64,000 nt of DNA from Oribacterium sp. WCC10 (lineage in GTDB: Bacteria; Bacillota; Clostridia; Lachnospirales; Lachnospiraceae), in assembly GCF_900113415.1 (NCBI RefSeq), contig NZ_FOPH01000002.1, forward strand, positions 62,001 to 126,000, given 5' to 3'. Every line of letters starts with the position of its first letter. Positions within the stretch are counted from its first letter, which is position 1. The position numbers and the translations under genes are program-made. Below, in pieces: positions 17,613 to 26,884 of the stretch. The notes below the pieces were generated by a model that worked only from the letters and a program-made list of their open reading frames with translations, ran no database searches and had not been told where the DNA came from.

Positions 17613-17838
17613 ATGACAATACAAATGTTTATTGCGCTTGCAATAGTGGTACTGATGATCGTTATGATTGTATCGGATAAGTTTTCATTTGGGGCTCCGC
17701 CGCTTCTGGCATGCGCACTACTTGTTTTAACCGGTGTTTCAACTATATCAGATGCATTTTCCGGATTTACTGATTCCAATGTTGTAATGATAGCGGGTTT
17801 TATGGCAGTTATGGCTGCTCTTCAAAAAACCCGTCTCA
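17613..17838 (+). pseudogene. 3'-truncated SLC13/DASS-type transporter, N-terminal fragment
   Basis: A good ribosome site (AGGGAGG) precedes an ATG opening about 75 residues with three hydrophobic stretches (MTIQMFIALAIVVLMIVMIV; LLACALLVLTGV; FSGFTDSNVVMIAGFMAVM), typical of the start of an SLC13 or divalent-anion transporter. At about 17838 it runs into the terminator palindrome of the convergent MATE gene, and the later codons are antisense to that gene. The rest of the transporter has been lost, so it is very probably non-functional. Confidence 0.65.
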
Positions 17839-17888
17839 ATGGAGAAGAAGCAAAATATCACAATTTTGCTTCTTCTCCATCTTTTTTC
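17839..17888. terminator. Bidirectional terminator at the end of the MATE gene
   Basis: A perfect 18-bp stem ATGGAGAAGAAGCAAAAT / ATTTTGCTTCTTCTCCAT with a six-base loop and T-runs on both strands. The MATE stop codon (17858-17860) overlaps the inner end of the stem and the loop, so the last codons of the gene form one arm. Confidence 0.8.
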
Positions 17889-19228
17889 GGAAGTCTGAAG
17901 TATACAGTCACCATCATTGTTGTAAATGCAGCGATTCCCCCGATTATATTTGATATTGGCTCTGCGGCAAATACTCCGTCCACACCCATGAAAAGAGGGA
18001 GCGTTAGAGTAAGAGGGAGGATGATTATTATTTTTCTGAGTGTCGAGAAGAAGATGGCCTTCTTTGATTGTCCCAATGCAGAAAAAACAGACTGTCCGCA
18101 AAACTGTCCCATTTGGAATATGAATGCCAAAAGATAAAGTCTCAGACAATGAGTTCCTACGGTTATGGTTTCAGTATCAGGTGTAAAGATGCGGATGAAG
18201 AAGGTTGGAAAAACAAGTATGAGGATCCACGCCAGTGTACCGTAACTGCTTGCTGCGGCAGATGCAAAGAGGATACCTTGTTTTAGCCGATTATATTTTC
18301 TTGCACCAAAGTTGAAACCGAGAACAGGTTGTGAGGCATGAGTTACAGCTGTTCCCGGAAGGGTAATAAAGTCTCTGATTGAATTGATGATGGCGAAAAT
18401 ACCGATGTAAAGGTCTCCGCCGTAATCACGGAGCATGATATTGCATGCTGCCTGAGTAATTGTATTGGTTGATTTCATCAGAAAGTTTGCAAATCCTAAA
18501 GTGATGATTTCTTTGGCTATACTTCTATCAAAGCGTATCTCTGAAAGTTTAAGCCGAAACAAAGCTTTATCTGAAAGCAGAAATCTGATAACCCATACAG
18601 CACTTACTGTCTGAGATATCACTGTTGCTATGGCAGCTCCAACAACTCCCCAATTGAGAATGAACATAAAAACAGGATCAAGGATTATATTAAGAAGTGC
18701 TCCTATGGCAGTGGTTATCATTCCTGTTCTTGGGAATCCCTGAGCACTTATATAGTAGTTCAGGCCGGAACCTGTCATGAAAAATACTGTTCCCAGAATG
18801 TAGACAGAAAAGTAGCTGTGTGCATATGTATAAGTGGCATCACTGGCTCCAAGAGCATAAAGGATGGGCTTCATGAAGATGAGAGTAAGTATTGTCATGG
18901 CTATAGATACAGTTAAGAGAAGAAAAGAACTTTCACACATTACTCGGTTTGCCCTGTCTTTGTTGCCTTCTCCTCTTGCTATAGAAAAAAGCGGTGTTCC
19001 ACCGATACCAAACCAGTCAGTGAATGCAGTGATCAGAGTTATAACAGGAAAGCAGACGCCTACTCCTGTTAAAGCAAGACCGTTAGAACCCGGGAGATGT
19101 CCGATATATATACGATCAACTATGTTATATAGCAGCTGTATGATTTGAGCCACCAGAAGTGGAATGGTCTGAGTGAGGATGGCCTTTATAACAGAACCTT
19201 TTGAAAAATCCGTAGCGTTTGATGCCAA
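17858..19228 (-). CDS. MATE-family efflux transporter
   Basis: A 456-residue, twelve-helix membrane protein of the multidrug and toxin extrusion family. It begins with the usual DFSKGSVIKAILTQTIPLLV and contains two related six-helix halves (VDRIYIGHLPGSNGLALTGVG; QPVLGFNFGARKYNRLKQG). The family exports drugs or metabolites with Na+ or H+. The start is set at a TTG at 19228 because AGGAGG lies exactly six bases upstream; an ATG at 19249 lies upstream of that site. Palindromic operator-like sites lie in front (19325-19416). Confidence 0.83.
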   Translation of the reverse strand: MASNATDFSKGSVIKAILTQTIPLLVAQIIQLLYNIVDRIYIGHLPGSNGLALTGVGVCFPVITLITAFTDWFGIGGTPLFSIARGEGNKDRANRVMCESSFLLLTVSIAMTILTLIFMKPILYALGASDATYTYAHSYFSVYILGTVFFMTGSGLNYYISAQGFPRTGMITTAIGALLNIILDPVFMFILNWGVVGAAIATVISQTVSAVWVIRFLLSDKALFRLKLSEIRFDRSIAKEIITLGFANFLMKSTNTITQAACNIMLRDYGGDLYIGIFAIINSIRDFITLPGTAVTHASQPVLGFNFGARKYNRLKQGILFASAAASSYGTLAWILILVFPTFFIRIFTPDTETITVGTHCLRLYLLAFIFQMGQFCGQSVFSALGQSKKAIFFSTLRKIIIILPLTLTLPLFMGVDGVFAAEPISNIIGGIAAFTTMMVTVYFRLPKKDGEEAKL

Positions 19229-19324
19229 GGGGAACCTCCTGAAAATCATAATCGTACATAAACCGGGTTATGTGATAATTATTACTTAAATGCATGTATA
19301 AAAAACATATATGCTTTCCTTTTG

Positions 19325-19416
19325 CAGTGTATCACTGTATTTCAATATGGTAAAATATCAATTGTTGATGCCGGATATAGTGTTATTGAGGAACAATGTA
19401 ACAGTGTAATACTGTT
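19325..19416. promoter_or_regulatory. Operator-like palindromes between the MATE gene and exoA
   Basis: CAGTGTATCACTG (19325-19337) and AACAGTGTAATACTGTT (19400-19416) are short perfect dyads sharing CAGTGTA, 75 bp apart. They could bind a TetR-, MarR- or GntR-type repressor of the exporter; no such gene is in the window. Confidence 0.4.
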
Positions 19417-19502
19417 GATGTTCTGTACAGTATGCATCATTTGAATAACAGATTAATATGAATATATATGTCCGTAAGTGATTGCGGTAGAACGGAGATA
19501 TT

Positions 19503-20261
19503 ATGAAAAAAATGATTTCATGGAATGTTAACGGCCTTCGTGCTGTTATGGGTAAGAACTTTATGGAAGAGTTTCAGAAGCTGGATGCAGATATATTCTG
19601 TCTTCAGGAGACAAAACTTCAGGAAGGTCAGATAGAGTTGGATCTTCCGGGATATCATCAGTATTGGAACTATGCCGAGAAGAAAGGATATTCCGGAACG
19701 GCTCTTTTTACCAGGGAGGAGCCGCTTAGTGTTTCCTATGGAATAGGAATCGAGGAGCATGATAAGGAAGGACGTGTCATCACAGCTGAATTTCCGGAAT
19801 ACTATGTGCTTACTGTATATGTTCCAAATTCTCAGGGAGAACTTAAAAGACTTCCATACAGAATGGAGTGGGAGGATGCCTGGAGAGAATACATTAACAG
19901 GCTTAATGAGAAAAAACCTGTGATTTATTGCGGAGATCTTAATGTTGCCCATGAGGAGATAGACATCAAGAATCCGTCAACCAATCATCACAATGCAGGT
20001 TTTACAGATGAAGAACGTGCCAAGTTCTCACGTCTTCTTGACTCAGGTTATGTAGACAGCTTCCGTCTGCTTCATCCGGATGCGGTTGATGAATACAGCT
20101 GGTGGTCATACCGAATGAAGGCAAGAGAGAGAAATGTGGGGTGGCGTATAGATTATTTCGTTGTATCGGAAAAGATAAAGGATAGAATAAAGAGTTCCGA
20201 TATACATCAGGAGATCATGGGTTCGGATCACTGTCCTATAGAACTACAGATGGAATTGTGA
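19503..20261 (+). CDS. exoA: Exodeoxyribonuclease III / AP endonuclease
   Basis: A 252-residue DNA repair enzyme cleaving abasic sites and trimming 3' ends. It shows the metal-site motif FCLQETKLQ (Glu near residue 37), the GDLNVAHEEIDIKNP loop, the WRIDYF strand and the GSDHCPIEL end with the catalytic Asp-His. Length matches bacterial ExoA/XthA. CGGAGA precedes the ATG. It is a single-gene unit closed by the terminator at 20338. Confidence 0.92.
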   Translation: MKKMISWNVNGLRAVMGKNFMEEFQKLDADIFCLQETKLQEGQIELDLPGYHQYWNYAEKKGYSGTALFTREEPLSVSYGIGIEEHDKEGRVITAEFPEYYVLTVYVPNSQGELKRLPYRMEWEDAWREYINRLNEKKPVIYCGDLNVAHEEIDIKNPSTNHHNAGFTDEERAKFSRLLDSGYVDSFRLLHPDAVDEYSWWSYRMKARERNVGWRIDYFVVSEKIKDRIKSSDIHQEIMGSDHCPIELQMEL

Positions 20262-20337
20262 TATTTGTTAAATATCTACATCTTTATTCAATATACCATA
20301 CGCTTTTTAATCACTTATTTAAATATGTCATGCGTTT

Positions 20338-20374
20338 AATCGTTACATCTCTAATCAGATGTAACGATTTTTTG
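20338..20374 (+). terminator. Intrinsic terminator of exoA
   Basis: A 13-bp stem AATCGTTACATCT / AGATGTAACGATT followed by TTTTT. Confidence 0.9.
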
Positions 20375-20463
20375 GTATATATGTTATACTTGTACCAACT
20401 ATATGTAAAAATATTTTATCCTTTCCCCAAGACGCAACATCGGGAGACAGAAGTGGGGGTACA

Positions 20464-22359
20464 ATGTTTGGATTAAGAAAAGAAAATGATCTGTATATTT
20501 TCGAAGCGGTTGTTCATACCGAACAGCTGTATCTCGACTTATATGATGGTAGTAAAAAAGTACGTCAGATAGCATTTGATCCCGGGAAAAGGATCGGAGA
20601 TGTATGGAAGCTGGAAGTTGCAGAGGACATCTCTAAGTACAGCTACTGCTATGAAGCCGACGGGCACATATTCACAGATCCTAACGGAACAGTATTCGAG
20701 GGCAGAAAGAAGTTCGGATTCCTGAAGGACGGTATCAGGATATTGAAAACGCCTGTAGCAGAGGCTGTCGCCATGACGGAACTTAGTGAAGAGTGGTTGA
20801 AGGACAGGCCGCTGGAAATACCATATGATGAATCGGTTATATATCGTTTACATGTAAGAGGGTTTACTGCTCACTCTTCATCCGGATTAAATACGGATGT
20901 TCGCGGAACCTTTCAGGGAATCATCGAAAAGATACCTTATCTTACGTCTCTTGGGATAACGGCAGTTGAACTTATGCCTCCATATGAATTCAATGAAGTG
21001 ATGCTTCCGGATTTTGGAGTACAGAATCCCTATAAAACAGAACTTAAACCTACAGGTCGCATCAACTATTGGGGATTCACCAAAGATGCATTGCAGCTTG
21101 CGCCAAAATCAAGTTTTACCTCTGATCATAAAAATCCGCGAAATGAATTTCGAAAGATGGTGTATGAACTGCACCGGAATAATATAGAAGTAATAGTGGA
21201 TCTCTATTTTACATATGAGACATTACCGGATTATATTACAACAGTTATGCGTTACTGGCGTATCAACTATCATGTAGACGGTATACATATGATAGGATCT
21301 GCACCTTACAGTGTCATAGCCAGAGATCCTTACCTCAGTAGATTTAAGATATGGGCGGACAGCTGGGAAGGACAGATAATTGATGGAGACCGTTACGGAG
21401 GAGCCTACAGGCAGAATACACCGAAGTATCTTGCTGATTATAATGACGGATTCCAAAATGATATGCGTCGGGTTCTTAAAGGTGATGAGAGTATGCTGGG
21501 AACACTGATGAACAGGATAAGATTCAATCCTGCCGATAGAGCCAATATTCAGTATATGGCTAATGTTTCCGGTATGAGTCTTATGGATAGCATTTCATAT
21601 GACAGAAAGCATAACGAATCCAATTATGAAGATAACAGGGATGGAACAAATCAGAACTTTTCGTGGAATTGCGGAGAGGAGGGACCCAGTCGTAAAAAAT
21701 CGGTCAAGCTCCTGAGAAAAAAGATGTGGAGAAATGCTTATCTTCTTCTTATGCTTTGTCAGGGAACACCTCTTATCAATTCAGGAGATGAATGTGGTCA
21801 GACCCGTCTTGGCAATAATAATGCATACTGCCAGGATAACAATCTTAACTGGATGAACTGGCATCTCATGGAAAAGAATCAGGAGCTGTATGAATTTGCG
21901 AGGTATGTGATTTCATTCAGGAAGAAGCATAAAGTGTTTCATCAGCCGACAGCTTTGAAACAATTGGATTATCGTTCCGTGGGTATACCCGATCTCAGTT
22001 TTCACGGAGAAAATGCATGGAGACCTGAGATGGATAACTATAGGCGTCAGCTTGGAGTTATGTATGCAGGAGAGTATGCACAGGATGAGACTTTTATGGT
22101 TCTCTATAATTTCCATTGGGAAAAGCATGACTTTCTTTTGGCACATCCGCCTGCAGGTAAAAAGTGGGCGATTGCGATAGATACTGCATCAGAAGATAAT
22201 AACGGGATATATCCCGAAGGACAGGAACTGGAGCTTTCCGATAATGAATGGGTTGTGGAACCCAGATCCATAGTTGTTCTTAAAGCGGTGAAAGATAAGT
22301 CATATAAGCCAAAGAGAAGAAGGGTACGAAAACAAAAAACTGAAGATAATAAGGCTTAG
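20464..22359 (+). CDS. GlgX/isoamylase-like GH13 protein lacking the catalytic residues
   Basis: A 631-residue protein. An N-terminal beta domain (to about 110) is followed by a GH13 barrel related to glycogen debranching enzyme: YRLHVRGFT, GRINYWGFTKDALQLAP, YDRKHNESNYEDNRDGTNQNFSWNCGEEGP and NSGDECGQTRLGNNNAYCQD align with GlgX. The active-site positions are changed. The nucleophile motif DGFRFD reads DGIHMI (residues 272-277, Ile for Asp and His for Arg), the acid/base block AEPWD reads ADSWE (Asp299) and AHDG reads NVSG (Ser369). It is therefore probably a glucan-binding or regulatory pseudo-enzyme. glgB starts 144 bp downstream. A GGGGGT site precedes the ATG. Confidence 0.75.
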   Translation: MFGLRKENDLYIFEAVVHTEQLYLDLYDGSKKVRQIAFDPGKRIGDVWKLEVAEDISKYSYCYEADGHIFTDPNGTVFEGRKKFGFLKDGIRILKTPVAEAVAMTELSEEWLKDRPLEIPYDESVIYRLHVRGFTAHSSSGLNTDVRGTFQGIIEKIPYLTSLGITAVELMPPYEFNEVMLPDFGVQNPYKTELKPTGRINYWGFTKDALQLAPKSSFTSDHKNPRNEFRKMVYELHRNNIEVIVDLYFTYETLPDYITTVMRYWRINYHVDGIHMIGSAPYSVIARDPYLSRFKIWADSWEGQIIDGDRYGGAYRQNTPKYLADYNDGFQNDMRRVLKGDESMLGTLMNRIRFNPADRANIQYMANVSGMSLMDSISYDRKHNESNYEDNRDGTNQNFSWNCGEEGPSRKKSVKLLRKKMWRNAYLLLMLCQGTPLINSGDECGQTRLGNNNAYCQDNNLNWMNWHLMEKNQELYEFARYVISFRKKHKVFHQPTALKQLDYRSVGIPDLSFHGENAWRPEMDNYRRQLGVMYAGEYAQDETFMVLYNFHWEKHDFLLAHPPAGKKWAIAIDTASEDNNGIYPEGQELELSDNEWVVEPRSIVVLKAVKDKSYKPKRRRVRKQKTEDNKA

Positions 22360-22503
22360 ACGTAGATAGGATCAAAAGCAGAAGCATTATCCGCGTAAAC
22401 GGTGTGCTGAAAAGAGTCAGAAGTTTTGTTCTGACGTCATTAATTATAGAAATCGAATGATAAAGATATAGCGTTTCGGTAACGGAACACTAAGGAGGAA
22501 CTC

Positions 22504-25047
22504 ATGACAGAAAAACTATACGATGTAATGAACTGGGCAGATGTAGAGGATGTAACTTATGCGGAAACAGCAGATCCAAAGAGTATTCTCGGCGCACATG
22601 TTATACCTGAAGGACTTCTGATTCAGGCTTTCATTCCAACAGCAAAGGATATCGAAGTTAAGATTCAGGGTGACAGGGTATATCAGATGGAACTTGCTGA
22701 TGAGGAAGGATTCTTTGCCGTTCTCGTTCCTATGAAAAAGAAATGGGAAAAGGAACTTCCTAAGTTTTCTTATCTTATCACTTATGATAATGATACAACG
22801 ATGGAGTCAGAGGATCCTTATTCTTTTGCTTCTATATATACAGAAGAAGATATAAAGAAGTATCAGGCAGGAATCTGGTATGATATTTATAACAAAATGG
22901 GGGCACACCCTATAACCATAGATGGCGTCGAGGGTGTAGTTTTTTCTGTTTGGGCTCCTAATGCAGAGAGAGTATCTGTAGTAGGTGATTTCAATCTTTG
23001 GGATGGAAGAAGAAATATGATGCAGTGTCTTGGTGCATCAGGAATTTTTGAGATATTTATTCCTCATCTTACTCCGGGGACTATCTATAAATATGAGATA
23101 AAGTGTCGCCACAAAGAGCCGTTCCTGAAGACCGATCCTTATGCCAATGCCATGGAGATGAGACCTAATAATGCTTCTGTTGTAGCTGAACTTGATAAGT
23201 TTGAGTGGACAGATAAGGAATGGGAGGATAGAAAGCTTGAGTTAAAGACATCCGGAATCAAAGAGCTTCCTATGAGTGTATATGAAGTACATCTCGGATC
23301 CTTTGCAAGAAAACAGTCCATGATAAACGAAGACGGAACCGAGGTAGCCGGCTCAGAGTTTTATAATTATAAAGAGTTGGCAAAGAAGCTTGCTGCTTAT
23401 GTAAAGAAGCAGGGATATACTCATGTTGAACTTATGCCTATCATGGAGCATCCGCTTGATGCAAGCTGGGGTTATCAGGTATCGGGCTACTATGCGCCCA
23501 CAAGCAGATATGGATCTCCTGAGGATTTCATGTATTTTGTCAACTATATGCATAATGAAGGAATAGGAGTTATTCTTGACTGGGTACCGGCACATTTCCC
23601 GAGAGATGCATGGGGCATTGCACAGTTTGACGGTACAGGACTCTATGAGAATCCGGATCCGCTTCTTGCAAGCCATCCACACTGGGGAACATTGACATTT
23701 AACTATCGTAAAAACGAGGTTTCCAATTTCCTTATCGGAAGTGCTATGTATTGGGCTGATAAGTACCACGTTGACGGACTCCGTATGGATGCCGTAGCTT
23801 CCATGCTCTATCTTGATTACGGACGACAGGGACAGAGTGTATCCAGAAATATGTATGGTGGAAATGAGAATCTTGATTCTGTTGAATTCCTGAAGCACTT
23901 GAACTCACAGTTCCACAAGAGATTTCCGGGAACCCTTTTGATTGCTGAAGAGTCTACAGCATGGCCTAATATCACAGGTTCAGTAAAGGATGACGGACTG
24001 GGCTTTGATATCAAGTGGAATATGGGATGGATGAATGACTTCCTCGGCTATATGGAGACAGATCCGTATTTCCGTAAGGGAAGCTACAATCAGCTTACAT
24101 TCTCTATGATCTACAACTATTCAGAAGACTTTATGCTTGTGTTCTCACACGATGAGGTGGTTCATGGCAAGAGATCTCTTCTTGGAAAGATGCCGGGACA
24201 TACATTCGAGGAGAAATCCAGAAATCTTCGTACAGCATATGGATACTTCTGGTCACATCCGGGTAAAAAACTACTCTTTATGGGACAGGATTTCGGCCAG
24301 TATGATGAGTGGTCTGAAAATCAGGAGCTTGAGTGGAATCTGTTGGAGTACCCTGTTCATAAGGAACTCCAGAGCTTTGTAAAGGATCTTAATGATGTAT
24401 ACAGGTCGCAGCCTGCACTCTGGCAGCTTGACTACTATCCGGATGGTTTTGAATGGATAAACTGCAGCTACAGTGATCTCTCTATGGTTATGTTTGTACG
24501 AAAGACTGACAAGCCGGAGGATACAGTCCTCGTTGTGACTAATTTTGATAATGTTGCTCATCCTAAGTTCAGAGTAGGTGTTCCGTTCATGTGCAATGCC
24601 AAAGCACTTATTTCAACAGATGATGAAAAGTACGGCGGATTTGGAATGGTTAAGCGTACTCAGATAAAGGCAAAGAAAATCTCATGGGATGACAGAGATT
24701 ACGCTTTAGACATTGATATACCTTCTATGTCAACTACTATCTATAAGCTCACACCATGTGAGGAGCCTGAGATAAAGGAAAGTTCAAAGAGCACAGCGAC
24801 TAAGAAAACCGCCAGAAAGCCGGCTGCAAAGAAGACTTCATCAAAAAAAGATGAGAAAGAGGAAGTAATAGAGGTTTCCGCGGTTGAAAAAGTCAGTGTC
24901 GGTAAAACAACGGCCAAGGCAACTAAAACAACTACAGCGAAAACTGTAAAGAAAGTTCAGACAGAGAGTGGTAAGAGTACTTTGAAACCTGCAGCAGCTA
25001 AGGCTCCTAAGAAGGCCTCAGGAGCTGCACGTCGCCGAAAGGGTTGA
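22504..25047 (+). CDS. glgB: 1,4-alpha-glucan branching enzyme with a histone-like C-terminal tail
   Basis: An 847-residue GH13 enzyme adding alpha-1,6 branches to glycogen. Order: an N-terminal domain (to about 130), a CBM48 module (VVFSVWAPNAERVSVVGDFN, around 140-240), and the catalytic barrel with nucleophile in VDGLRMDAV, acid/base in LLIAEEST and VFSHDEVVHGKRS, all intact. A C-terminal beta domain ends near 745. The last ~95 residues are extra: Lys/Ala/Thr-rich repeats (TATKKTARKPAAKKTSSKK ... AAAKAPKKASGAARRRKG) like histone H1 tails, likely disordered and able to bind nucleic acid or polyanions. AGGAGG lies five bases before the ATG. malQ follows after 56 bp. Confidence 0.9.
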   Translation: MTEKLYDVMNWADVEDVTYAETADPKSILGAHVIPEGLLIQAFIPTAKDIEVKIQGDRVYQMELADEEGFFAVLVPMKKKWEKELPKFSYLITYDNDTTMESEDPYSFASIYTEEDIKKYQAGIWYDIYNKMGAHPITIDGVEGVVFSVWAPNAERVSVVGDFNLWDGRRNMMQCLGASGIFEIFIPHLTPGTIYKYEIKCRHKEPFLKTDPYANAMEMRPNNASVVAELDKFEWTDKEWEDRKLELKTSGIKELPMSVYEVHLGSFARKQSMINEDGTEVAGSEFYNYKELAKKLAAYVKKQGYTHVELMPIMEHPLDASWGYQVSGYYAPTSRYGSPEDFMYFVNYMHNEGIGVILDWVPAHFPRDAWGIAQFDGTGLYENPDPLLASHPHWGTLTFNYRKNEVSNFLIGSAMYWADKYHVDGLRMDAVASMLYLDYGRQGQSVSRNMYGGNENLDSVEFLKHLNSQFHKRFPGTLLIAEESTAWPNITGSVKDDGLGFDIKWNMGWMNDFLGYMETDPYFRKGSYNQLTFSMIYNYSEDFMLVFSHDEVVHGKRSLLGKMPGHTFEEKSRNLRTAYGYFWSHPGKKLLFMGQDFGQYDEWSENQELEWNLLEYPVHKELQSFVKDLNDVYRSQPALWQLDYYPDGFEWINCSYSDLSMVMFVRKTDKPEDTVLVVTNFDNVAHPKFRVGVPFMCNAKALISTDDEKYGGFGMVKRTQIKAKKISWDDRDYALDIDIPSMSTTIYKLTPCEEPEIKESSKSTATKKTARKPAAKKTSSKKDEKEEVIEVSAVEKVSVGKTTAKATKTTTAKTVKKVQTESGKSTLKPAAAKAPKKASGAARRRKG

Positions 25048-25103
25048 TACAGAAAGCTTATAAGAGCCGGATTTAATGTCGAAATCCTTTATGGAGGTGC
25101 AGT

Positions 25104-26765
25104 ATGAAAAAAGCAGGAGTGTTGATGCCGGTATTCTCTTTGCCGGGAAGATACGGCATAGGATCATTAGGTAAGGCAGCATACGATTTTATAGATGTTC
25201 TTTGTGATACAGGTAACAAGATATGGCAGGTTCTTCCCATGGGACCAACAGGATTTGGAGATTCTCCCTATCAGTCATTTTCTGCCTTTGCGGGTAATCC
25301 GTATTTTGTGGATTTAGATACGCTTATAGAGGAAGGTCTTTTGGATGAAAAAGAACTTGATGACCCGGAAGAATTTGATTTCGGCGATGGCAGGGCTTTA
25401 AAGAGAAATGTCAATGCGGGTTCGGTACAGTCGTCTGTTGAAAGTCCTGAAAGAGTTAATTACGGAAAATTGTATGTGAGCAAAAATAAGGCGTTAAAGC
25501 TTGCGTACAAGAATTATAAGAAACAGGGTGGAGACATTGATCTTCTGTATAAAGAACTTAGGTCTGAAACAGTTGAATATTGTGTCTTTATGGCTATTAA
25601 AGATAGCTTAAATGGGGCAAGCTGGGATGTATGGCCGAAGGAACTTAGAGACAATGATCCCTTAGCTGTTGCGGAATTCTCCAAAGAGCATAAGGATGAA
25701 GTTGACTTCTTTGCATTCGTTCAGTATCAGTTCATCAGGCAGTGGAGAAGCGTACACAAGTATGCGTCCATAAGAGGCATTGAGATAATCGGTGATATTC
25801 CTATATATTGTGCGGCGGATTCAAGTGATGTTTGGGCCCATCGTGAACTTTTCCAATATACCAGAGAAGGCGAACCGAAGAAGGTTGCGGGAGTACCGCC
25901 TGATTTGTTCTCAGTGACGGGGCAGTTATGGGGGAATCCTCTATATGACTGGAAGTTGCATGAGAAAACCGGTTATAAATGGTGGCTTGACCGTATGGAC
26001 TACTGTCTTGAGATGTATGATACGTTGAGAGTTGATCATTTTAGGGGATTTGAAGCCTATTATGCAATTCCTTACGGAGATGAAACGGCAGAAAATGGCG
26101 AATGGATCGAAGGCCCGGGAATGGGCCTCTTTGATGCGATGTATAAGCATTACGGGAAAAAGGACCTTCCGATCATTGCTGAGGATTTGGGTATCATAAC
26201 GGATGGCGTGAGGGAACTTATGGCCAAGGTTGGATTCCCCGGTATGAAAGTGCTTCAGTTTGCATGGGATTCCGGTGCGGATAATGCATTTCTGCCACAT
26301 AGTCTTGTCTCTCCTAACTGCATCTACTATACAGGTACACACGATAATGACACTCTTAGACATTGGTTCGAAACTCTCCCTGACTGGCAGAGGGACTATA
26401 TGTATAAGTATATGAGCCGTTCTTCAAATGACTGGAAAGTTATGCCTGAGCTACTGATAAAGCTTTCGATGGGAACCGTTGCAGACACTGTTGTGGTTCC
26501 TGCGGCAGACTATCTTGGACTTGGAGGACAGGGAAGAATAAATTATCCCGGAACATCGGGAGATAACTGGCAGTGGAGGATGAAAGAAGGCGCCTTCAGT
26601 GATGTTATAAAGAGCAGGATGTCTGAAATCGTAGGTGTATACGGTCGTTATCAAAAAGCCGAACCGAAACCGGTTAAAAAAGTTGAAACCGAAGTTGAAG
26701 TCGGTGCTTCCTGTGAGAAAGATGATTCTAAGGAAGTATTGATACTCAAGGAAACACTTATTTAA
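25104..26765 (+). CDS. malQ: 4-alpha-glucanotransferase (amylomaltase)
   Basis: A 553-residue GH77 enzyme that moves maltodextrin chains between acceptors. It shows LPMGPTGFGDSPYQSFSAFAG at the N-terminus (substrate entry), GDIPIYCAADSSDVWAH, the nucleophile in LRVDHFRGFE, the acid/base in IIAEDLG and TGTHDNDT for the third carboxylate. Compared with usual length (about 500) it has a charged extension from about residue 513, and its last codons come from a dispersed repeat at 26748. GGAGGTGC precedes the ATG. With GlgB and the GlgX-like protein it forms a glycogen/maltodextrin operon. Confidence 0.92.
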   Translation: MKKAGVLMPVFSLPGRYGIGSLGKAAYDFIDVLCDTGNKIWQVLPMGPTGFGDSPYQSFSAFAGNPYFVDLDTLIEEGLLDEKELDDPEEFDFGDGRALKRNVNAGSVQSSVESPERVNYGKLYVSKNKALKLAYKNYKKQGGDIDLLYKELRSETVEYCVFMAIKDSLNGASWDVWPKELRDNDPLAVAEFSKEHKDEVDFFAFVQYQFIRQWRSVHKYASIRGIEIIGDIPIYCAADSSDVWAHRELFQYTREGEPKKVAGVPPDLFSVTGQLWGNPLYDWKLHEKTGYKWWLDRMDYCLEMYDTLRVDHFRGFEAYYAIPYGDETAENGEWIEGPGMGLFDAMYKHYGKKDLPIIAEDLGIITDGVRELMAKVGFPGMKVLQFAWDSGADNAFLPHSLVSPNCIYYTGTHDNDTLRHWFETLPDWQRDYMYKYMSRSSNDWKVMPELLIKLSMGTVADTVVVPAADYLGLGGQGRINYPGTSGDNWQWRMKEGAFSDVIKSRMSEIVGVYGRYQKAEPKPVKKVETEVEVGASCEKDDSKEVLILKETLI

Positions 26766-26778
26766 TCGGTGTTTCCTT
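26748..26778 (+). repeat. Dispersed repeat, half copy spanning the malQ stop
   Basis: AAGGAAACAC / GTGTTTCCTT form a perfect 10-bp stem. The malQ stop TAA (26763-26765) lies in its loop. It corresponds to the first hairpin of the element at 48419-48545 and may serve as the malQ transcript end. Confidence 0.7.
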
Positions 26779-26884
26779 AGATATAAATGAAAAAGCATCG
26801 AAGCATATCTCATATCTTTAGTTGGACCGATTGGGAAGTAGAGAATGTGTTTTGTACATAAGACATACTTTTATCGGGAATATA

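Noticed and set aside
19229-19249. ATG start of the MATE gene at 19249
   Set aside because: The AGGAGG site lies downstream of this ATG and six bases before the TTG at 19228.
20258-20476. Small ORF after exoA
   Set aside because: It covers the exoA terminator, is AT-rich with no ribosome site and no recognisable features.
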